DNA of 13,289 nucleotides. Origin: Deltaproteobacteria bacterium RIFCSPLOWO2_12_FULL_60_16 (lineage in GTDB: Bacteria; Desulfobacterota; Binatia; UBA9968). The stretch spans positions 1,807 through 15,095 of the forward strand of contig MGSR01000038.1 in the NCBI GenBank assembly GCA_001798565.1. Direction: 5' to 3'. The position numbers were made by a program, and so were the translations under genes. The notes beneath the pieces are model-generated. The model was not told the origin of the DNA and did not search any database. It was given only the letters and a program-made list of their open reading frames with translations. Positions 1 through 7,633 of this stretch are shown here, in pieces (the stretch's first letter is position 1; the number at the start of each line of letters is the position of its first letter).

Positions 1-651
1 CGGGCGGTCAGCCCCAGGACGCGCATCGTCTTTCTTGCCAATCCCAACAATCCGACCGGGACGATTTACCGGCGCAAGGAGTGGGAAAGCTTTCTCAAGC
101 GGATCAGCTCGGAGGTTCTGCTGATAGTCGATGAGGCGTACTTCGAGTATGCCGCCGATCCGGAATATCCCGATTCGCTCCGCTATCATGGAGAAGAGAG
201 GGCGCTGCTGACGCTACGGACTTTTTCGAAGCTCTACGGCCTGGCCGGTTTGAGGATCGGCTATGGCATCGGCCCGAAGGGCATCGTCGATCTCATGCAC
301 CGGGTGCGTCAGCCGTTTAACGTCAACGCGGCGGCGCAGTGGGCGGCCCTGGCCGCGCTGGGCGACGGCGACCACGTGGAGCGCAGTCTCAAGGTCAACC
401 GGCAGGGAATGGATTACCTCGGAGATGAGCTCGCCAGGCTGGGGTTGGAGCAGGTGCCGAGCCAGGCGAATTTTATTCTCGTCCGCGTCGGCGACGGCCG
501 GGCCGTTTTCAACCGCCTGCTTCGACGCGGCGTCATCGTGCGGCCCATGGGGCCCTACGATCTCCCCGACCACATTCGAGTGACGATTGGTACAGAGAAA
601 GAAAATCACAGATTTATCGATGAGTTAAAAGCTATAGTTAACGCAAAATAG
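1..651 (+). CDS. hisC: Histidinol-phosphate aminotransferase, 3' part (5' end outside window)
   Basis: PLP-dependent fold-type I aminotransferase that converts imidazole-acetol phosphate and glutamate to histidinol phosphate in histidine synthesis. The reading frame is open from base 1 and ends in TAG at 649-651, leaving 216 residues of a protein usually about 350-370 long. Visible family motifs are NPNNPTG (from base 43), DEAYFEY (Asp at 130-132, which pairs with the PLP pyridine nitrogen), TFSKLYGLAGLRIGYG with the Schiff-base lysine at 229-231, and PFNVN. It lies 18 nt before aroF at the head of the visible aromatic cluster. HisC-type enzymes are known to transaminate phenylpyruvate and 4-hydroxyphenylpyruvate, so a role in Tyr/Phe synthesis beside TyrA is likely but inferred. 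The last 60 bases are clearly more AT-rich than the rest of the gene. Confidence 0.93.
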   Translation, partial: RAVSPRTRIVFLANPNNPTGTIYRRKEWESFLKRISSEVLLIVDEAYFEYAADPEYPDSLRYHGEERALLTLRTFSKLYGLAGLRIGYGIGPKGIVDLMHRVRQPFNVNAAAQWAALAALGDGDHVERSLKVNRQGMDYLGDELARLGLEQVPSQANFILVRVGDGRAVFNRLLRRGVIVRPMGPYDLPDHIRVTIGTEKENHRFIDELKAIVNAK

Positions 652-669
652 GGGATCTGCGGGGGCCTG

Positions 670-1683
670 ATGATAGTCGTTTTAAAGCCTGGATTGACAG
701 CCGAGGAGATCCACAGGGTAGTGGAGCGAATCGAAAGCTTCGGCTTGCGGGCCCATCTCTCCGAGGGCAAGGAGAGGACCATTATCGGCGCGATCGGAGA
801 CGAGCGGCTGCTCGTCGATCAGACCCTGGAGTCCTTTCCCGGCGTGGAAAAGGTGCTCCCGATACTGAAGCCCTACAAGCTCGTGAGCCGGGAGTTTCAG
901 AAGACCAACACGATTATCGAAGTGAACAACCACAGGATTGGCGGGAAGAGGATTCACGTGATGGCCGGTCCCTGCTCCGTCGAGTCCAGGGATCAGGTCC
1001 TGGAGGCGGCTATCCCGGTCAAAGAGGCGGGGGGAACTTTTCTGCGTGGCGGCGCTTTCAAGCCCCGGACTTCGCCGTACAGCTTTCAGGGTCTGGCCGA
1101 GGAGGGGCTGGGTTATCTGGCGCATGCCCGTGAGGTGACGGGCCTTCCGGTCATTACCGAAGTGCTCGATCCGCGCGATTTGGACGTGGTGTGCCGCTAC
1201 ACGGATATCCTGCAGATCGGGGCGCGCAACATGCAGAACTTCAAGCTGCTGACCGAGGTGGGCAAGCTCAATAAGCCGGTCATGCTCAAGCGCGGCATGA
1301 GCGCCACCATTCAGGAATTTCTCCTCTCGGCCGAGTATATCGCCGCGGAGGGAAATCGAAAGATCATTCTCTGCGAGCGCGGCATCCGCACCTACGAGAG
1401 CGAGACCAGGAACACCCTGGACTTGAGCGCGGTTCCCGTGCTGAAACAGCTTTCGCACTTGCCGGTGTTCGTGGATCCGAGCCATGGAACGGGAAGGTGG
1501 GATCTGGTGACGCCGATGGCGCTGGCCGGGATCGCGGCCGGCGCGGACGGGCTGCTGATCGAGGTCCACTCCCATCCGGAGCTGGCTTTGAGCGACGGTC
1601 CCCAATCGCTCAAGCCGAACAAATTTGCCGCCCTGATGAGAGAGGCCAGGAAGGTGGCGGAAGCGATCGGGAGGGAGATCTAG
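670..1683 (+). CDS. aroF: 3-deoxy-7-phosphoheptulonate (DAHP) synthase, type I-beta with N-terminal regulatory domain
   Basis: Condenses phosphoenolpyruvate and erythrose 4-phosphate to DAHP, the first step of the shikimate pathway. It has 337 residues: a ferredoxin-like regulatory domain at about 1-70, then a TIM-barrel catalytic domain with MAGPCSVES (from residue 98), [37 protein letters not shown] and [10 protein letters not shown]. The metal ligands fall at C102, H272, E298 and D309, the same numbers I recall for Thermotoga maritima DAHP synthase, so the layout appears essentially gap-free relative to that enzyme. In that enzyme the N-terminal domain mediates feedback inhibition by tyrosine, so feedback control is likely here. 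No chorismate mutase domain is fused. The start ATG at 670 gives the usual N-terminus MIVVLKPG; the upstream GGGGG is only a weak ribosome binding site. Confidence 0.96.
   Translation: MIVVLKPGLTAEEIHRVVERIESFGLRAHLSEGKERTIIGAIGDERLLVDQTLESFPGVEKVLPILKPYKLVSREFQKTNTIIEVNNHRIGGKRIHVMAGPCSVESRDQVLEAAIPVKEAGGTFLRGGAFKPRTSPYSFQGLAEEGLGYLAHAREVTGLPVITEVLDPRDLDVVCRYTDILQIGARNMQNFKLLTEVGKLNKPVMLKRGMSATIQEFLLSAEYIAAEGNRKIILCERGIRTYESETRNTLDLSAVPVLKQLSHLPVFVDPSHGTGRWDLVTPMALAGIAAGADGLLIEVHSHPELALSDGPQSLKPNKFAALMREARKVAEAIGREI
1669..1674 (+). promoter_or_regulatory. Strong Shine-Dalgarno-like site inside the aroF 3' end
   Basis: GGGAGG (within GGGAGGGAG, 1669-1677) lies 8 nt before a GTG at 1683-1685 that is in frame with tyrA and overlaps the aroF stop as TAGTG. 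It is the best ribosome binding site in the junction. It therefore argues that translation of tyrA could begin at 1683, through the palindrome, and not only at ATG 1734. Confidence 0.45.
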
Positions 1684-1689
1684 TGGCCT

Positions 1690-1737
1690 TGACCCTTCGA
1701 CATGCTCAGGGTCATGGTGAGCGGAGTCGAACCATGA
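1690..1737 (+). repeat. Compound palindromic (REP-like) element at the aroF-tyrA junction
   Basis: Several inverted repeats are nested in 48 nt. TGACCC (1690-1695) pairs with GGGTCA (1709-1714). TCATGGT (1712-1718) pairs perfectly with ACCATGA (1731-1737), which contains the ATG at 1734. A larger hairpin pairs TTCGAC (1696-1701) with GTCGAA (1726-1731) and CTCA (1705-1708) with TGAG (1718-1721). The pattern TTCGAC…GCTCA/TGAGC…GTCGAA resembles palindromes I recall as repeated in intergenic regions of many uncultured GC-rich bacteria, but no second copy occurs in this window. The element nearly fills the gap and has no stop codon in the tyrA frame, so it could be translated. Confidence 0.7.
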
Positions 1738-2591
1738 TGTTCCGCAAGATGGTCGTTGCGGGAGTGGGTTTGATCGGCGGATCGCTGGCTCTGGCGGCGC
1801 GCAAGCGCGGTCTGGTCGGAGAGGTCATCGGCTACGGTCGGGGAGAGGAGAATCTCCGTCTGGCCCGGGAGCGGGGCATCATCGACCGCTATTTCTCGAG
1901 CCCCGGTGACATTCCGAGCGGGGTGGATCTGCTGATTCTGGCTACGCCGGTTCAGGCGACGGCGCCGCTGGCGGCTTCATTTCTGCGCGGGCTGAAGCCG
2001 GGCTGCCTGGTGAGCGACGTGGGGAGCGTCAAGGCGAAGATCGTCCGGGAGATGGAGAAGCTCCTGCCCCGTGCGATCCCTTTTGTCGGCGCTCATCCGA
2101 TAGCGGGCGGCGAGCGCTGGGGCGCAGAGGCGGCGGTCACGGATCTCTTTGTCGGACAGAGATGCATCCTCACGCCGACGCGGCGGACCGATCCCGGCGC
2201 GCTCAGGCAAATGGATAGCTTTTGGCGGCGGGTCGGCGCCCGGGTCGAGATCATGGACGCCCGGCTCCACGACCGGATCCTGGGAGTGGTGAGCCACCTG
2301 CCGCATGTTCTCGTCTATGCGCTGGTGAATACCCTGAGCCGGACCAAGGCGGGCTCTGTGGACCTGAAGAGCTACTGCGGCGGGGGCTTCAAGGATTTCA
2401 CCCGTATCGCCTCGAGCCGGCCGGAGCTCTGGCGCGATATCTGCCTGCTCAACCGCCGGGCCATCGACAAGGGCTTGAGCGACTACATCAGGAATCTGGA
2501 GCGCTTGAGAAGGCTGATTCGCGAGGGCAAAGGGGATTTGCTGGAGCGGGAATTTACCCGCGCCAATGAGGTAAGGCGGCAGATGGCGTAA
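1734..2591 (+). CDS. tyrA: Prephenate dehydrogenase
   Basis: Oxidatively decarboxylates prephenate to 4-hydroxyphenylpyruvate with NAD+ for tyrosine synthesis. From ATG 1734 it has 285 residues: a Rossmann domain with GVGLIGGS (10-17), then an all-helical dimerisation domain. Catalytic and binding residues are recognisable by comparison with the Aquifex enzyme: Ser in DVGS (about 100), H121 in HPIAGGE, E127, H191 in SHLPH (tyrosine inhibition in Aquifex) and R224 in FKDFTRIA. G126 replaces the usual Thr/Ser of the HP-IAG-T/S-E motif. There is no ACT or chorismate mutase domain. Start choice is uncertain. ATG 1734 or 1737 gives the normal N-terminus MFRKMVVAGVG with GCGGAG (1721-1726) upstream, while GTG 1683 has a better ribosome binding site and would add 17 repeat-encoded residues. 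It ends 9 nt before aroA. Confidence 0.93.
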   Translation: MMFRKMVVAGVGLIGGSLALAARKRGLVGEVIGYGRGEENLRLARERGIIDRYFSSPGDIPSGVDLLILATPVQATAPLAASFLRGLKPGCLVSDVGSVKAKIVREMEKLLPRAIPFVGAHPIAGGERWGAEAAVTDLFVGQRCILTPTRRTDPGALRQMDSFWRRVGARVEIMDARLHDRILGVVSHLPHVLVYALVNTLSRTKAGSVDLKSYCGGGFKDFTRIASSRPELWRDICLLNRRAIDKGLSDYIRNLERLRRLIREGKGDLLEREFTRANEVRRQMA

Positions 2592-2600
2592 GCGCGACAG

Positions 2601-3887
2601 ATGAAAAGGATCGAGGAAACAAAACGCCCGCTGCGGGGGGAGTTGACGGTTCCCGGAGACAAGTCCATCGGCCACAGGGCGGTGATATTCACGAGCATCG
2701 CCCGGGGCAGGAGCCGGATATGGAATCTCTCCGGCGGGGAGGATAACCTGCGCACGGTGCAGGCCTTCAAGGATCTGGGCGTAAAAATCTGGCGGGACGG
2801 CGAAGCGCTGTGCGTCGAAGGAAGGGGCTGGGACGGACTCTCTGCGCCCGCTAAAGTCATCGATTGCGGCAATTCCGGGACGACCATGCGCCTGCTCTCA
2901 GGCGTCCTGGCGGGACGCCCATTTGTCGCCCGGTTGGATGGAGATGCCTCTCTCAGGTTGAGGCCGATGCAAAGGGTGATCGAGCCGCTCGGCCGCATGG
3001 GGGCTCAGATCTTGAGCCGGAACGGCAAGGGGCTCGCCCCTCTGGAGATCCGCGGCGGCAGCCTTCAGGGGATTCATTACACCCTGCCGATCGCCAGCGC
3101 GCAGGTAAAATCGGCGATCCTCCTGGCGGGACTTCAGGCGGGAGGTGTGACCTCGGTGGAAGAGCCGCAGCAGTCGAGAGACCATACGGAGATCATGGCT
3201 CAGGCCTTCGGCGCGCGGTTAAAGGTCGATGGCCGCTCCGTTGCCCTGGAGGGGCCTCAGTGCCTCGTGGCAAGAGACGTGCGGGTCCCCGGCGATCTCT
3301 CCTCGGCGGCGTTCTTTATGGCGGCCGCCGCGGCGATCCCGGGCTCTGAGCTCGTGATCCGCGAGGTCGGGTGCAATCCCACCAGGAGCGGGATTATCGA
3401 TATTCTCAGGCGCATGGGCGCGGCGATAGAGTTGATTCATAGCCGAGATGAGGCGCGGGAGCCGGTCGCGGATCTGCGCATCTCGGGGAGAGAGCTGAGC
3501 GGCGTCGATATCGGCCCTGAGATGGCGGCGCGGACGATAGATGAGTATCCTGTTTTGTGCGTCGCGGCGGCGCTCGCCCAAGGGGTGACGACCATATCCG
3601 GCGCGAAGGAATTGAGGTATAAGGAATCGGACCGGATCGCCGCCATGACCAGTGAGTTGCGCAAGCTGGGGGTGAGGGTGGAGGAGCGGGAAGACGGCAT
3701 GAAGATCGAGGGCAGGAGCCGGCTGCAAGGGGCCGGCGTCCGTAGCTACGGGGACCATCGGATAGCGATGGCCCTGGCCGTCGCCGGCCTTTGCGCGGAA
3801 GGGGGAGTAGAAATCGACGACAGCGCTTGCGCGGATATCTCGTTTCCCGGCTTTTTTGATCTCCTGGAAGGGATTCGCGCTTCGTAG
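2601..3887 (+). CDS. aroA: 3-phosphoshikimate 1-carboxyvinyltransferase (EPSP synthase)
   Basis: Transfers the enolpyruvyl group of phosphoenolpyruvate to shikimate 3-phosphate, the sixth step of chorismate synthesis, in the cytosol. It has 428 residues, a normal length, with two similar globular domains. Motifs in order are GDKSIGHRA (19-27, phosphate-binding Lys 21 and Arg 26), NSGTTMRLLSG (from N91), GDASLRLRPM, ASAQVKSAILLAG, DEYPVLCVAAA (catalytic Asp), ELRYKESDRIAAM and GDHRIAMALAVAG. Gly93 occupies the place of the glycine whose replacement gives glyphosate tolerance in E. coli AroA; the remaining signatures look closer to Bacillus-type than to enteric enzymes. GDKSIGHR has Gly where most relatives have Ser. 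No convincing ribosome binding site precedes ATG 2601, so coupling to tyrA 9 nt upstream is likely. Confidence 0.96.
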   Translation: MKRIEETKRPLRGELTVPGDKSIGHRAVIFTSIARGRSRIWNLSGGEDNLRTVQAFKDLGVKIWRDGEALCVEGRGWDGLSAPAKVIDCGNSGTTMRLLSGVLAGRPFVARLDGDASLRLRPMQRVIEPLGRMGAQILSRNGKGLAPLEIRGGSLQGIHYTLPIASAQVKSAILLAGLQAGGVTSVEEPQQSRDHTEIMAQAFGARLKVDGRSVALEGPQCLVARDVRVPGDLSSAAFFMAAAAAIPGSELVIREVGCNPTRSGIIDILRRMGAAIELIHSRDEAREPVADLRISGRELSGVDIGPEMAARTIDEYPVLCVAAALAQGVTTISGAKELRYKESDRIAAMTSELRKLGVRVEEREDGMKIEGRSRLQGAGVRSYGDHRIAMALAVAGLCAEGGVEIDDSACADISFPGFFDLLEGIRAS

Positions 3888-4582
3888 TGCGCGCCGAACA
3901 GGTGAGAAAGCTTATCGTTGCGATTGACGGTCCGGCCGGCGCCGGCAAGAGCACGGTTGCCAAGCGGGTGGCAAAAGAGATGGGATATACGTATATGGAC
4001 ACCGGCGCGATGTACCGCGCTTTCGCCTGGAGGGTCATGAAAGAGGGACTGGACCTCAAGAACGACGGGGCGCTCCGGAAGGCGCTCCGCGATACCCGCA
4101 TCGAGCTGGCGGAGAGGGACGGACGGGCGCAAGTGTTGCTCAACGGGACCGATGTCAGCGAATGGATTCGCACTCCCGAGCTCAGCCAGATGGCATCGCG
4201 AGTCTCGACCAGCAAGATCGTGCGGGAGCGGATGGTCGAGCTGCAGAGGGAGATGGGCTCCAAGGGCGGGGTGGTAGCCGAGGGGAGGGACATCGGCACG
4301 GTTGTCTTCCCGAACGCCGAGGTCAAAATTTATTTGGACGCCTCCTCTCCAGAGCGCGCCCGGCGGCGCTTCGAGGAGCTCAGGAGCCGGGGAGACCGGG
4401 TCGACATGGCTGGGACCCGTGGGGAGATGGAAGAAAGGGACCGGCGGGACCGGGAGCGAGACGTGGCCCCGCTGCGCCCCGCCGAGGACGCGCTGGTGAT
4501 CGATTCGACAGTGGTTGACGTCGATAGCGTCGTCGAGCGTATTATGGAAGAGATCAAAAGGAAAATTTCGCTAATTCACTGA
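3887..4582 (+). CDS. cmk: Cytidylate (CMP/dCMP) kinase
   Basis: Phosphorylates CMP and dCMP with ATP in pyrimidine nucleotide recycling. It has 231 residues: P-loop GPAGAGKS (15-22), the YMDTGAMYRAFAW nucleotide-binding segment, GRDIGTVVFPNA in the core, and the arginine-rich lid with RDRRDRERDVAPL. The GTG start at 3887 overlaps the aroA stop by one base (TAGTG), with GGAAGGGA at 3866-3873 upstream. A second possible start is GTG 3902 (MRKLIVAIDG), which fits the usual N-terminus equally well. Linkage to aroA and rpsA is a classical arrangement in proteobacteria; an ispH gene, which I recall between cmk and rpsA in some Deltaproteobacteria, is absent here. Confidence 0.95.
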   Translation: MRAEQVRKLIVAIDGPAGAGKSTVAKRVAKEMGYTYMDTGAMYRAFAWRVMKEGLDLKNDGALRKALRDTRIELAERDGRAQVLLNGTDVSEWIRTPELSQMASRVSTSKIVRERMVELQREMGSKGGVVAEGRDIGTVVFPNAEVKIYLDASSPERARRRFEELRSRGDRVDMAGTRGEMEERDRRDRERDVAPLRPAEDALVIDSTVVDVDSVVERIMEEIKRKISLIH

Positions 4583-4600
4583 GAAGGGAAACGATAGTTC

Positions 4601-6385
4601 ATGGACCAAAAAGAAACAGGCAAAGTGCCCGGGGCCGCGGCTGGCGGCGACGATTTTGAGACTCTCTTTGAAGAGAGCATGCGCTCGGTCAAGCCCGGCG
4701 AGGTGGTCAAAGGGAGGGTCGTGGGGGTTACCGCCACCCATGTCATGATCGACGTCGGGTACAAATCGGAGGGCCAAATCCCCCTGCAGGAATTCTTGGA
4801 CCGCGGCGGGAACGTCCAGGTCAAGGTAGGGGACGAGGTGGACGTTTTCTTTGATTCCTCGGAAGGGGAGAACGGCGGCATCGTCCTGTCACGGCAGCGG
4901 GCGGAAAATATCAAGGTTTGGGAAGATATCGAAAAGGCCTATCGGGAAGGCTCGGGGGTGGAAGGCGTCATTCTCGCCAAGGTCAAGGGCGGATTCAAGG
5001 TCGATGTCGGGGTGCCGGGATTTCTTCCCGGCTCGCATGTGGATGTCCGGCCGACGCGCAATCTCGATAAATTTGTCGGCGCAAGGGACAGATTCGCCGT
5101 TCTCAAGTACAATCGCCCGCGCGGCAACGTGGTCGTTTCCCGCCGCGTCCTCCTTGAAAAAGAGCGAGAGGTGCTGAAGAAGGAAATTCTCAAAGTGCTG
5201 GAAGAGGGGGTGATCCTGGAAGGGACGGTAAAAAACATCACCAGCTACGGCGCCTTCGTGGATCTGGGGGGGATCGACGGAATCCTGCACATCAGCGACA
5301 TGTCGTGGGGCCGCATCAACCACCCTTCGGAGGTGGTGAAGGTCGGAGACCGCATCAAGGTTGCCGTTCTCAGGTTCGATGCCGAGCGGGAGCGGATCTC
5401 GCTGGGTATGAAGCAGATCAGTCCGGACCCGTGGGGCTCCGTGGCGGAAAAATACGCCGTGGGGGCTCGGGTCCAGGGCAAGGTCTTGAGCCTGATGGAC
5501 TACGGCGCCTTCGTGGAGCTGGAGAAGGGCGTAGAGGGATTGATCCATATTTCGGAGATGTCTTGGACTAAAAAGATCTCGCACCCTTCGAAGGTGGTCC
5601 AGGTCGGAGAGACCGTGGAAGTGATGATCCTCAACGTGGATCCGAATCACCGCCGTATTTCTCTAGGCCTCAAACAGGTCTTGCCGAATCCGTGGGATCA
5701 GGTAAAAGAAAAGTACGCGGTCGGCAGTGTTATTCAAGGACCGGTGCGGAACGTTACCGACTTCGGTGTCTTCGTCGGGGTTGAGGAAGGGATCGACGGC
5801 CTGGTCCATGTTTCCGATCTGCACTGGACGAAGAAGGTCAAGCACCCTTCGGAGCTGTACAAGAAAGGCGACATGGTAGAGGCCAAGGTCCTCGGCGTGG
5901 ATGTGCAGAACGAGCGTTTTTCGCTCGGGATCAAGCAGCTCACAGCCGATCCGTGGAAGGTGATCGCGGAGCGGTATCCGGTGGGCTCTAAGGTCAGGGG
6001 AGAAGTCACCAGCGTTCCCGATTTCGGTGTTTTTGTGCGGCTGGAGGAAGGGGTCGAAGGGCTCATCCACGTCTCGCAGTTGAGCACGGAGCGCGTGGAG
6101 AAACCGTCGAGCCTGTTCAAGGCGGGGGACTCCGTGGAGGCGGAAGTGATCCATGTGGATCCCCAGGAAAGGAAAATCGGGCTCAGCATCCGGGCGTTGA
6201 AGAAAACCGAGGAACGCCAGGAGATGGAAAAGTATCTGAAGAAGGAAAAGGAGGGGGGGCGTTTTTCCTTCGAGAGCATTTTGAACGAGGAGCTCCGGCT
6301 CGATCGGGACGAAGAGCCTTCGTCCCGAGCTCAGGCCGAGGGGGCCCTGCCTCCGGAAAAGGGCAAGAGCAGCGGCAATGGCTAG
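4601..6385 (+). CDS. rpsA: 30S ribosomal protein S1
   Basis: RNA-binding ribosomal protein that docks and unfolds mRNA on the 30S subunit. Its 594 residues hold six S1 (OB-fold) repeats at about 30-100, 113-187, 200-273, 285-360, 373-448 and 459-537. The first two are divergent and ribosome-binding in character. The last four share GxVxxxxxxGxFV followed by GLIHISEMSW-type strands. A roughly 30-residue N-terminal extension and a charged, low-complexity tail (about 538-594, rich in Lys, Glu and Ser) flank the repeats. Six repeats and the length agree with the proteobacterial long form (E. coli 557). The ATG at 4601 follows cmk by 18 nt; AAGGG at 4584-4588 is 12 nt upstream, a weak site. Autoregulation is known for rpsA in E. 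coli but nothing here shows it. Confidence 0.97.
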   Translation: MDQKETGKVPGAAAGGDDFETLFEESMRSVKPGEVVKGRVVGVTATHVMIDVGYKSEGQIPLQEFLDRGGNVQVKVGDEVDVFFDSSEGENGGIVLSRQRAENIKVWEDIEKAYREGSGVEGVILAKVKGGFKVDVGVPGFLPGSHVDVRPTRNLDKFVGARDRFAVLKYNRPRGNVVVSRRVLLEKEREVLKKEILKVLEEGVILEGTVKNITSYGAFVDLGGIDGILHISDMSWGRINHPSEVVKVGDRIKVAVLRFDAERERISLGMKQISPDPWGSVAEKYAVGARVQGKVLSLMDYGAFVELEKGVEGLIHISEMSWTKKISHPSKVVQVGETVEVMILNVDPNHRRISLGLKQVLPNPWDQVKEKYAVGSVIQGPVRNVTDFGVFVGVEEGIDGLVHVSDLHWTKKVKHPSELYKKGDMVEAKVLGVDVQNERFSLGIKQLTADPWKVIAERYPVGSKVRGEVTSVPDFGVFVRLEEGVEGLIHVSQLSTERVEKPSSLFKAGDSVEAEVIHVDPQERKIGLSIRALKKTEERQEMEKYLKKEKEGGRFSFESILNEELRLDRDEEPSSRAQAEGALPPEKGKSSGNG

Positions 6386-7274
6386 ACATTCGTTGTTTAA
6401 GGGGCTCGGCATCCTCTGCCTTTCGATTCTGGTTTTTTTTGTCGCGGTTTTTTTCTATGCTTACCTGACGGGAGGCGAGCTCGAGGTCCTTTCGCTCTTC
6501 GGGGGTGACAGCGTCGGCGTGGTGGAGATCACGGGCGCGATCGACGGCTCCGACGAGACCATCCGCAATCTGAAGCAGTTTGGGGAGGCTCGAGGGATCA
6601 AGGCGGTGGTAGTCCGGATCGATTCCCCCGGCGGGGGAGTGGCCCCGACCCAAGAGATCTCCGAGGAGATAGGAAAACTGAAGAAAAAGAAGCCGGTGAT
6701 CGCCTCGCTCGGCAGCATGGCGACCTCCGGCGGTTATTATATCGCCAGCGCCTGCGATCAGGTGGTTGCCAACGCCGGGACTCTTACGGGTTCCATCGGC
6801 GTCATCATGGAACTCGGCAACGTCGAGGAACTGCTGCGGAAGATCGGGCTCAAAGGGTACGCCATCAAAAGCGGCCCGCACAAGGATATCGGTTCGCCGC
6901 TGCGGCCGCTCTCGGCCGAGGAAAAGGCTATTCTCCAGTCGTTGGTAGATAACGTGCACGGCCAATTCGTGGCCGCGGTGGCTCAGGGGAGGCGCCTGCC
7001 CGAGGAAAAAGTCAGGGAGATTGCCGATGGCAGGGTTTACTCCGGGGAGCAGGCAAAGGCATTGGGCCTGGTGGACATCCTGGGCAACATGGAGGCCGCG
7101 ATCAATCTTGCCGCCAAGCGCGGAGGCATCGACGGCGCGCCTCAGGTGATTCAGGCCCGGCGCCGGGACAAGGGTTGGCTGGAGGATCTGTTGTTTTCTT
7201 TCCTAGGCAAGGGGTGGAGCGCAGGCGAGAGCCGGGGATTGAGATATGAGTGGTCTCCCTCTTGGGTTCAATGA
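6378..7274 (+). CDS. sppA: Signal peptide peptidase SppA, short 36K type (peptidase S49)
   Basis: Membrane-anchored serine protease that degrades cleaved signal peptides. It has 298 residues: one N-terminal membrane helix at about 8-30 (GILCLSILVFFVAVFFYAYL), then a single ClpP-like S49 domain. The nucleophile is S117 in MATSGGYYIA and the general base is K169 in KSGPHKDIGSP. Their 52-residue spacing equals the Ser147-Lys199 pair of Bacillus subtilis SppA. RIDSPGGG and TGSIGVI are further family motifs. The single catalytic domain makes it the short type, unlike the duplicated E. coli enzyme. Its ATG overlaps the rpsA stop by 8 nt (ATGGCTAG), implying translational coupling to ribosomal protein synthesis. 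The C-terminal 25 residues are not conserved motif sequence. Confidence 0.94.
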   Translation: MARHSLFKGLGILCLSILVFFVAVFFYAYLTGGELEVLSLFGGDSVGVVEITGAIDGSDETIRNLKQFGEARGIKAVVVRIDSPGGGVAPTQEISEEIGKLKKKKPVIASLGSMATSGGYYIASACDQVVANAGTLTGSIGVIMELGNVEELLRKIGLKGYAIKSGPHKDIGSPLRPLSAEEKAILQSLVDNVHGQFVAAVAQGRRLPEEKVREIADGRVYSGEQAKALGLVDILGNMEAAINLAAKRGGIDGAPQVIQARRRDKGWLEDLLFSFLGKGWSAGESRGLRYEWSPSWVQ

Positions 7275-7331
7275 CGCACAGTCCTTAGTTGTTGGATGTC
7301 ATAAAACCAACAGCTTTGTTCAGGGGGTATT
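7275..7331 (+). other. sppA-ihfB spacer with a small hairpin
   Basis: A 57-nt spacer, AT-richer than its surroundings. TGTTGG (7290-7295) pairs with CCAACA (7307-7312) around an 11-nt loop. There is no T-run after it, so a factor-independent terminator is not supported. AGGGGG at 7322-7327, 4 nt before the ihfB ATG, is a plausible ribosome binding site. An ihfB promoter could lie here or within sppA, but no clear -35/-10 pair was seen. Confidence 0.35.
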
Positions 7332-7625
7332 ATGACGAAGAGAGACTTGATCGAAGAGGTCAATAAAAAGTTTCCTCATCTTTCACGGCGGGATGCCGAG
7401 GTCATTATCAACTCGATCTTCGATTCGATGGTCGACGCGATGGGCCATGGAGAGAGAATCGAGATTCGCGGGTTTGGGAGCTTCGTCATCAAGCACCGCC
7501 GCGCGCGCGAGGGGAGGAATCCGAAGAGCGGGGCCGTGGTGTCCGTAGCGGCCAAGAAAGTGCCGTTTTTCAAGGTCGGCAAGGAGCTCAGGCTGAGAGT
7601 GGACGGCAAGGGCTCTTCCGAGTAG
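7332..7625 (+). CDS. ihfB: Integration host factor beta-like / HU-family DNA-binding protein
   Basis: Small dimeric nucleoid protein that bends DNA and shapes promoters, recombination sites and the chromosome. It has 97 residues with the full HU/IHF fold: helical N-terminal half (MTKRDLIEEVNKKFP), then GERIEIRGFGSF, the same strand signature as E. coli IHF-beta. The DNA-inserting arm follows, with its tip at GRNPKSG and the invariant proline, and then VPFFKVGKELR. The position just after rpsA (here with sppA between) matches the rpsA-ihfB linkage of proteobacteria and supports IHF-beta over HU. No ihfA is in the window, so a heterodimer partner would have to be encoded elsewhere; a homodimer is possible. 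Confidence 0.9.
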   Translation: MTKRDLIEEVNKKFPHLSRRDAEVIINSIFDSMVDAMGHGERIEIRGFGSFVIKHRRAREGRNPKSGAVVSVAAKKVPFFKVGKELRLRVDGKGSSE

Positions 7626-7633
7626 AGGCATCG

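Noticed and set aside
1497..1682. Upstream extension of the tyrA frame into aroF
   Set aside because: This stretch overlaps the conserved C-terminal DAHP synthase coding sequence in another frame and does not resemble TyrA; only the part from GTG 1683 is a plausible alternative start.
3406..4326. 306-codon minus-strand frame opposite aroA and cmk
   Set aside because: Composition (Ser, Arg and Pro rich) and position across two well-supported genes mark it as a shadow frame.
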